Origin: Bacteroidaceae bacterium
GTDB taxonomy: Bacteria > Bacteroidota > Bacteroidia > Bacteroidales > Barnesiellaceae_A
Assembly (NCBI GenBank): GCA_017555825.1
Contig: JAFZFQ010000014.1
Location: 1-39,253, forward strand
Length of the DNA stretch: 39,253 nt
Direction: 5' to 3'
The notes under the pieces were generated by a model. The model searched no databases. It had not been told where the DNA came from and saw only the letters and a list, made by a program, of their open reading frames with translations. The position numbers and the translations under genes are program-made. Positions within the stretch are counted from its first letter, which is position 1. Each line of letters begins with the position of its first letter. Below are positions 34,370 through 39,253 of this stretch, in pieces.

Positions 34370-35767
34370 TTAGAACTCGGCAGTCTTGGGTGTGCGGGGG
34401 AAGGGAATGACGTCGCGAATGTTGGTCATACCTGTAACGAAGAGCAACAAACGCTCAAATCCGAGACCGAAACCGGCGTGGGGAACTGTACCGAAGCGAC
34501 GAGTGTCGAGGTACCACCACATGTCTTTGTCGGGGATGTTCATCTCGGCGATGCGAGTTTGCAGTTTTTCGAGGTTGTCCTCACGCTCTGAACCGCCGAT
34601 AATCTCGCCAATGCGGGGGAACAATACGTCCATCGCGCGCACGGTCTTGTTGTCGTCGTTGAGCTTCATGTAGAAGGCCTTGATATCCTTGGGATAGTCG
34701 GTGAGGATAACGGGCTTCTTGAAGTGTTTCTCTACCAAGTAGCGCTCGTGCTCCGATTGGAGGTCGGCACCCCAGAAAATGGGGAACTCAAACTTCTCAC
34801 CCGACGCTTCGAGGATTTTGATACCCTCGGTATAAGGAAGACGTACAAACTCGTTGTCAACAACGAAGCGGAGACGTTCGATGAGCTCTTTATCGTACAT
34901 TTCGCTGAGGAAGTTGAGATCGTCCATGCAGTTTTCAAGAGCATAGTTGATACAGTATTTGAGGAAGTCCTCGGCGAGATCCATGTTGTCGGTAATGTCG
35001 TTGAATGCAACCTCGGGCTCGATCATCCAGAACTCGGCCAAGTGGCGAGGAGTGTTTGAATTTTCGGCGCGGAATGTGGGGCCGAATGTGTATATTGCAC
35101 CGAGAGCTGTAGCGCCCAACTCACCTTCGAGCTGACCCGATACAGTGAGGCTTGTTTGCTTGCCAAAGAAGTCTTGTGTGTAGTCAACTTTGCCCTCTTC
35201 GTTGCGGGGAACATCGTTGATGTCGAGTGTGGTTACTTGGAACATAGCACCGGCACCCTCGCAGTCGCTTGCAGTGATGAGGGGTGTGTGCATGTAGAAG
35301 AAACCGTGGTCATTGTAGTACTTGTGGATAGCATAGGCCATGTGGTGACGTATGCGCAACACTGCACCAAAGGTGTTGGTGCGAGGACGCAAGTGAGCTA
35401 TCTCGCGCAAGAACTCAAGGCTGTGGCCTTTCTTTTGCAAGGGATAGAGCTCGGGGTCGGCTGTACCGTAGATTTCGATTTTCTCGGCTTGAATCTCGGC
35501 AGTTTGGCCCTTACCCATAGACTCTACGAGTTTACCTACAACGCACAAGCTGGCGCCTGTTGTGATGGGCTTGAGTGTCTCCTCGTCAAAGTTGGCAAGG
35601 TCTACAACTACCTGGATGTTTTTGATAGTGCTACCGTCGTTGAGGGCAATAAAGTTTACGTGCTTGTTGCCACGACGAGTGCGCACCCAACCCTTTACAC
35701 ACACGGTGGTGTTTATCAATTCGGGGTTGAAAATGTCGGCTATTTTTGTTCTTCTTAGTGTTTCCAT
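34370..35767 (-). CDS. asnS: Asparagine-tRNA ligase
   Basis: Charges tRNA-Asn with asparagine. The 465-residue class II synthetase has the N-terminal OB-fold anticodon domain (about 15-100, [25 protein letters not shown]), motif 2 with [21 protein letters not shown] near 232-252, and motif 3 [16 protein letters not shown] near 432-447. The [12 protein letters not shown] signature separates AsnRS from AspRS. A very strong 16-bp hairpin (35784-35820) lies just upstream of the start codon, and I found no promoter between it and the pseudouridine synthase gene. Confidence 0.97.
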   Translation of the reverse strand: METLRRTKIADIFNPELINTTVCVKGWVRTRRGNKHVNFIALNDGSTIKNIQVVVDLANFDEETLKPITTGASLCVVGKLVESMGKGQTAEIQAEKIEIYGTADPELYPLQKKGHSLEFLREIAHLRPRTNTFGAVLRIRHHMAYAIHKYYNDHGFFYMHTPLITASDCEGAGAMFQVTTLDINDVPRNEEGKVDYTQDFFGKQTSLTVSGQLEGELGATALGAIYTFGPTFRAENSNTPRHLAEFWMIEPEVAFNDITDNMDLAEDFLKYCINYALENCMDDLNFLSEMYDKELIERLRFVVDNEFVRLPYTEGIKILEASGEKFEFPIFWGADLQSEHERYLVEKHFKKPVILTDYPKDIKAFYMKLNDDNKTVRAMDVLFPRIGEIIGGSEREDNLEKLQTRIAEMNIPDKDMWWYLDTRRFGTVPHAGFGLGFERLLLFVTGMTNIRDVIPFPRTPKTAEF

Positions 35768-35783
35768 TGTTGTATTATATTTT

Positions 35784-35820
35784 TTCTCACTGTCGCACGA
35801 TTGCCGTGTGACAGTGAGAA
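35784..35820 (-). other. Strong 16-bp hairpin just upstream of asnS
   Basis: The first 16 bases, beginning TTCTCACTGTC, pair with the last 16, ending GACAGTGAGAA, with one G-U pair and a 5-nt loop. On the minus strand it is followed by A residues, not T, so it is not a standard intrinsic terminator. It lies 17 nt before the asnS start and 10 nt after the end of the previous gene's last codons, so it could be a terminator variant, a processing site or an asnS leader element. Confidence 0.6.
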
Positions 35821-35829
35821 TGATTTCTT

Positions 35830-37326
35830 TTATTCAAAAGAGCCCATCATGAGCATGTTTACCTCCGATTGTGTGAGGTGACGCCAGCGACCACGGGGCA
35901 AGTTTTTCTTGGTGAGTCCGGCAAAGTATACGCGGTCGAGCTTGACAACGTGGTAGCCGAGTGCCTCAAATATGCGACGTACGATGCGGTTGCGACCCGA
36001 GTGTATTTCGATACCGATTTGGTTGCGGTCGGTCTCGGTTGCATAGCTCACAGCGTCGGCGTGGATGGCGCCGTCGTCGAGCTCAATGCCGTCGGCAATG
36101 CGTTGCATATCTTCTTCGGTCACATCCTTGTCGGTCCATACGTGATAGATTTTCTTCTTCACAAACTTGGGGTGTGTGAGCTTCGATGCCAAGTCGCCAT
36201 CGTTGGTGAGCAGCAGTACGCCGGTGGTGTTGCGGTCGAGACGACCTACGGGGTAGATGCGCTCGGTACATGCATTGCGCACGATGTCCATAACGGTGAG
36301 GCGACCTTGGGGGTCGTCGGCTGTTGTTACACAATCTTTCGGTTTATTGAGAAGGATGTATACCTTGTTCTCAAGACCTACCTCTTGGCCACGGAATGTG
36401 ATGATGTCGGCAGGTGTGATTTTTGAACCCAACTCTGTTACAACCTCGCCATTTACTTGTACCTCGCCTGCTTGGATAAACTCGTCGGCTTCACGGCGTG
36501 AGCACAAGCCGGCGTTGGCAAGGAACTTGTTGAGACGGATGGGTTGTGTGGGGTCGATAGGGGGCAACTCATATTCTACGCGTTGAGGACGGGGTGTAAA
36601 ACGTTTGTTGTTATTGCCACCGTTATTGCGTTGGTTGCGGTTGTTAAATCCGCCACGGTTATTGTTGTAGCCACCATTGCCGTTGTTATAGCCACCGCCG
36701 CGGTTGTTATTGTTGCCATAACCGCTACGGTTGTTGCTATAGCCATTGCTATTGTATTGGCGACGCTCGCCGTTGTAGTTGTTGCGGTTGTAATTGTTGC
36801 GAGTGTAGCCACCCTCTTGTGTTTGAGTAGTGGTGTTCTCGGTATTTTCGGCATCGCTATTGTAGCGGTTGTTGTATCCGTTGTTGTTGTAACGGTTGTT
36901 GTTATAACTGCCGCGGTTGTTATTGTTGTAACCACCACGATTGTTGTTATAACTGCCTCTGTTATTGTTGTATCCACCGCGATTGTTGTTATAGCCACGA
37001 TTGTTGTAGCTATTGCGGCTGTAACCGCCCTCTTGTTGAGTCTCGCCGGTGTTGTTTTCGTTTTCGGTATTGTTGTTGTAACGGTTGTAGTTGCTACGGT
37101 TATTATTGTTGTAGCGGTTGTTATTGTTGTAACCACCACGGTTGTTGTTGTAGCCACCATTGTTGTATTGACGACGCTCGCCGTTGTAAGAAGATTGACG
37201 CTCGGTATCGCCACCCTCGGTAGGACGGCTATACTCTTTCTTCTCATAGTTGGGGGTGTAACCTTCACGAGCTACGCCACGGGTCTCACTGATGCGTGGG
37301 CGTTTTGCTTTTTTTTCTTCTTCCAT
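35830..37326 (-). CDS. rRNA pseudouridine synthase (RsuA/RluB family) with Asn-rich N-terminal region
   Basis: A 498-residue protein. The C-terminal part is a full RsuA/RluB-type pseudouridine synthase: S4 RNA-binding domain (about 262-310, [32 protein letters not shown]), then the catalytic domain with Asp364 in [22 protein letters not shown] and the [23 protein letters not shown] end. Residues about 46-247 are low-complexity, dominated by Asn, Gly, Tyr and Arg, built from short units such as YNNNRGG, and probably disordered. Two partly repeated blocks are visible (YNGERRQYN twice; QEGGYxRN twice). The enzyme would modify 23S or 16S rRNA; which site cannot be told. The gene is followed by asnS on the same strand. 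Confidence 0.92.
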   Translation of the reverse strand: MEEEKKAKRPRISETRGVAREGYTPNYEKKEYSRPTEGGDTERQSSYNGERRQYNNGGYNNNRGGYNNNNRYNNNNRSNYNRYNNNTENENNTGETQQEGGYSRNSYNNRGYNNNRGGYNNNRGSYNNNRGGYNNNNRGSYNNNRYNNNGYNNRYNSDAENTENTTTQTQEGGYTRNNYNRNNYNGERRQYNSNGYSNNRSGYGNNNNRGGGYNNGNGGYNNNRGGFNNRNQRNNGGNNNKRFTPRPQRVEYELPPIDPTQPIRLNKFLANAGLCSRREADEFIQAGEVQVNGEVVTELGSKITPADIITFRGQEVGLENKVYILLNKPKDCVTTADDPQGRLTVMDIVRNACTERIYPVGRLDRNTTGVLLLTNDGDLASKLTHPKFVKKKIYHVWTDKDVTEEDMQRIADGIELDDGAIHADAVSYATETDRNQIGIEIHSGRNRIVRRIFEALGYHVVKLDRVYFAGLTKKNLPRGRWRHLTQSEVNMLMMGSFE

Positions 37327-37641
37327 TTATGAAAAAATTTTTAAGTGTTGAAAGCCTCGCGGCTCTTTTATTTTCTGTCGTAATATACTGTTATATATCT
37401 CTATCTTTTAGTAAAATAGTTCGTCGGTTAAGGCGTTTTTATGGTCTTGATGCAACCTCTTTATTTCAACTGCAAATATGCAAAGGATTTTTTACATATC
37501 AATGCTAAATAGGTGAAAAATTGTGGCTGTCGTAGTACTAAAATGCGAAAGATTTGTGAATGTTCACAAATCTTTCGTCAATTCTATATTTTTAACAGCA
37601 AAGTGGTAATGCCAATTGCTGTTGATGGTACGGTAGCTTGG
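37327..37641. other. 315-nt gap between purB and the pseudouridine synthase gene
   Basis: Contains the purB terminator hairpin and a small AGCC/GGCT inverted repeat near 37351-37364. A 59-codon plus-strand frame at 37329-37508 with one hydrophobic stretch exists but has no promoter or known relatives, so I do not call it. No exact promoter match was found for the pseudouridine synthase gene. Confidence 0.5.
37546..37577 (-). terminator. Terminator hairpin of purB
   Basis: A perfect 15-base inverted repeat (CGAAAGATTTGTGAA and its complement) with almost no loop, 65 nt after the purB stop. The T-tract on the minus strand is short (TTTT). Confidence 0.75.
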
Positions 37642-38985
37642 TTAGAAACCTGTGTATGATTGGGGCGAGAGGCGGTGCAATTCTTCTTTGACCTCATCCG
37701 AGATGTTGAGGGAGTCGATAAATTGGCTGATAGCCTGCTCGTCTACCACTGTATTGGTGCGTGTGAGTGCTTTGAGAGCCTCGTAGGGTTGGGGATAGCC
37801 CTCACGACGGAGCACTGTTTGTATACCCTCGGCTACAACGTTCCACATGTCGGCCAAGTCGCGGTCGATGGCTGAGCGGTTGAGCAACAGCTTGCCGAGA
37901 CCTTTGAGTGTGCTGCTGAATGCAATGAGCGAGTGTGCCATGGGTACACCCACGTTACGCAATACAGTAGAGTCGGTAAGGTCGCGTTGCAAGCGCGATA
38001 TGGGCAACTTGATAGAGAGGTGGTCATATATGGCGTTGGCAATACCGAGGTTGCCCTCTGAGTTTTCAAAGTCGATGGGGTTGACCTTGTGGGGCATTGC
38101 CGATGAGCCTACTTCGCCGGCTTTGATTTTCTGCTTGAAATACTCCATTGAAATGTATTGCCAGAAGTCGCGGTCGAGGTCGATGATGATAGTGTTGATG
38201 CGACGCATGGCGTCGAAGAGTGCTGCCAAGTTGTCGTAGTTGGAGATTTGTGTAGTGTATGTCTCGCGTACAATACCCAAGCGCTCTTGCAAGAACTCGG
38301 CTGCAAATTGAGGCCAATTGATGGCAGGATATGCAGTGCGGTGTGCATTGAAGTTGCCTGTAGCGCCACCAAATTTTCCGCTGATAGGGATGTTGCGGAG
38401 TTGCTCTATTTGCTGTTCCAGGCGGTAGGTAAATACACGCACCTCTTTGCCCAAACGAGTGGGCGATGCGGGTTGTCCGTGAGTCTTGGCAAGCATGGGT
38501 ATATCTTTCCACTCGTCGGCATAGTTGTTGAGCAATGTTACCATCTCTTCGAGCATGGGAATATATACTTCGACAAGAGCCTCTTTGATAGAGAGGGGGA
38601 CGGCGGTGTTGTTGATGTCTTGCGAGGTGAGACCAAAGTGGATAAACTCTTTGTATGCCTCAAGACCCAATCGGTCGAATTGTTCTTTGATAAAATACTC
38701 AACAGCCTTCACGTCGTGGTTTGTAACCGACTCAATCTCTTTGATACGAGCGGCATCGGCCTCAGTGAAGTTGATGTAAATTTGACGCAATTGCTCAAAC
38801 ATGCACTTGTCTATGCCGGTCAGTTGAGGAAGGGGAAGCTCGCAGATAGCGATGAAATATTCGATCTCTACGCGAACACGGTATTTGATGAGGGCCCATT
38901 CTGAGAAATAGGCCGATAGGGCTTGTGTCTTGCTATGGTAGCGACCATCGATGGGCGATACCGCAGTGAGTGGAGTGATTTGCAT
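37642..38985 (-). CDS. purB: Adenylosuccinate lyase
   Basis: Acts twice in purine synthesis: splits SAICAR to AICAR and adenylosuccinate to AMP, releasing fumarate each time. With the start at 38985 the protein has 447 residues and begins MQITPLTAVSPIDGRYHSK, like other PurB proteins of the E. coli type. Key motifs: GLTSQDINNTAVP at 118-130, AKTHGQPASPTRLGKE at 166-181 with catalytic His169, and the fumarase/aspartase signature GSSAMPHKVNP at 293-303. An upstream in-frame Met 36 nt earlier lies at the predicted transcript start and is rejected. The promoter is at 39011-39040 and a hairpin follows the gene, so purB is probably monocistronic. Confidence 0.97.
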   Translation of the reverse strand: MQITPLTAVSPIDGRYHSKTQALSAYFSEWALIKYRVRVEIEYFIAICELPLPQLTGIDKCMFEQLRQIYINFTEADAARIKEIESVTNHDVKAVEYFIKEQFDRLGLEAYKEFIHFGLTSQDINNTAVPLSIKEALVEVYIPMLEEMVTLLNNYADEWKDIPMLAKTHGQPASPTRLGKEVRVFTYRLEQQIEQLRNIPISGKFGGATGNFNAHRTAYPAINWPQFAAEFLQERLGIVRETYTTQISNYDNLAALFDAMRRINTIIIDLDRDFWQYISMEYFKQKIKAGEVGSSAMPHKVNPIDFENSEGNLGIANAIYDHLSIKLPISRLQRDLTDSTVLRNVGVPMAHSLIAFSSTLKGLGKLLLNRSAIDRDLADMWNVVAEGIQTVLRREGYPQPYEALKALTRTNTVVDEQAISQFIDSLNISDEVKEELHRLSPQSYTGF

Positions 38986-39010
38986 ATTATAGTTATTAAT
39001 AGTGTGAGTA

Positions 39011-39040
39011 CAAAGGTACAAATAAGCGAGTGGCGAACAA
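39011..39040 (-). promoter_or_regulatory. Bacteroidetes-type promoter for purB
   Basis: Minus strand: TTG, 19-nt spacer, TACCTTTG. The expected start is near 39007, about 22 nt before the purB ATG. Confidence 0.8.
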
Positions 39041-39121
39041 AATAAGTTTCCTTGTTTTTTGCCGTAGAGCCATTGAAACGATATAAAATGATATTTTTTG
39101 AAATAATTTGGCGAAATATTT

Positions 39122-39150
39122 TTGTATATAAAAAAATAGTATTACCTTTG
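39122..39150 (+). promoter_or_regulatory. Bacteroidetes-type promoter for tRNA-Val
   Basis: TTG, 18-nt spacer, TACCTTTG, ending 26 nt before the tRNA. The spacing is one base short of the usual range. Confidence 0.65.
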
Positions 39151-39176
39151 CATCGCTTTTCGAAAGAAAAACACTC

Positions 39177-39253
39177 GGGCGTTTAGCTCAGCTGGTTTAG
39201 AGCATCTGCCTTACAAGCAGAGGGTCGGCGGTTCGAATCCGTCAACGCCCACC
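39177..39253 (+). tRNA. tRNA-Val (anticodon TAC), cut at the 3' end
   Basis: The cloverleaf is complete: acceptor GGGCGTT pairs with AACGCCC, D-arm GCTC/GAGC, anticodon stem TCTGC/GCAGA with loop CTTACAA (anticodon TAC, reads GUA and probably other GUN codons), and T-arm GGCGG-TTCGAAT-CCGTC. The discriminator base A is followed by CC at the window edge, so a genome-encoded CCA end is likely but the last A is outside. Other tRNAs may follow in the same transcript. Confidence 0.95.

Noticed and set aside
36600..37190. Repetitive DNA that might look like a CRISPR or tandem repeat array
   Set aside because: The repeats are irregular, in frame, and encode the low-complexity region of an intact gene. 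There are no constant repeats with unique spacers.
36544..37332. Long plus-strand frame rich in Val, Ile and Ala opposite the pseudouridine synthase gene, plus a Thr-rich minus-strand frame
   Set aside because: Both are by-products of the repetitive Asn/Gly/Tyr codons in other frames. They lack domain features, promoter and conserved motifs.
37329..37508. 59-codon plus-strand frame with one hydrophobic stretch
   Set aside because: It could be a small membrane protein, but there is no promoter and no recognised relative, and it lies in an AT-rich gap where such frames arise by chance.

Overview
The window looks like chromosomal DNA from a Bacteroidales bacterium (phylum Bacteroidota). Three things point there. 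Seven intergenic spots carry the Bacteroidetes sigma-ABfr-type promoter (TTG, 18-21 nt, TAxxTTTG) instead of an E. coli-like promoter. Start codons mostly lack Shine-Dalgarno sequences. Lineage-specific families are present: a type IX secretion cargo, DUF6242 and DUF6089 proteins, and the cluster DUF6089-uppS-bamA-skp-skp-murI. The species cannot be named from the sequence. Coding density is high and there is no mobile element, prophage, CRISPR array or rRNA.

Layout. 1-6 kb: greA with a terminator-like leader, a DUF4369/thioredoxin-fold lipoprotein, a PepSY-like lipoprotein, then a leftward group of beta-helix lipoprotein, DUF695 protein, thyA and folA. 6-10.5 kb: lpxB (lipid A), a T9SS-exported protein, and a Stealth phosphotransferase plus glycosyltransferase pair (surface glycan). 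10.7-13.5 kb: pnp, then a 540-nt gap that holds a probable small RNA. 13.5-17.5 kb: murI, an S4 protein, metA and a U32/RlhA-like protein, closely packed leftward. 17.6-24.5 kb: the outer-membrane assembly block (DUF6242, DUF6089, uppS, bamA, two skp). 24.6-29.6 kb: ribD divergent from prmC-recX-comF, then pyrE with an SRPBCC gene, and a Rieske-like lipoprotein. 29.8-34.3 kb: fbp (class III) and priA. 34.4-39.2 kb: asnS, an rRNA pseudouridine synthase with a 200-residue Asn/Gly/Tyr/Arg-rich region, purB, and a tRNA-Val cut by the window edge.

How it fits together. Most genes are housekeeping: nucleotide synthesis (thyA, folA, pyrE, purB), envelope building (lpxB, murI, uppS, bamA, skp), RNA metabolism (pnp, pseudouridine synthase, greA, asnS) and DNA metabolism (priA, recX, comF). 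The least expected signal is regulatory. The probable small RNA at about 13189-13292 (minus strand, with its own promoter and two tandem terminators) contains a stretch complementary, apart from one unpaired base, to 19 nt of the fbp 5' leader just before the fbp start codon. This suggests a trans-acting RNA that controls gluconeogenic fructose-bisphosphatase, or a shared leader element seen in two orientations. No database search was possible; family names rest on motif and sequence recognition.
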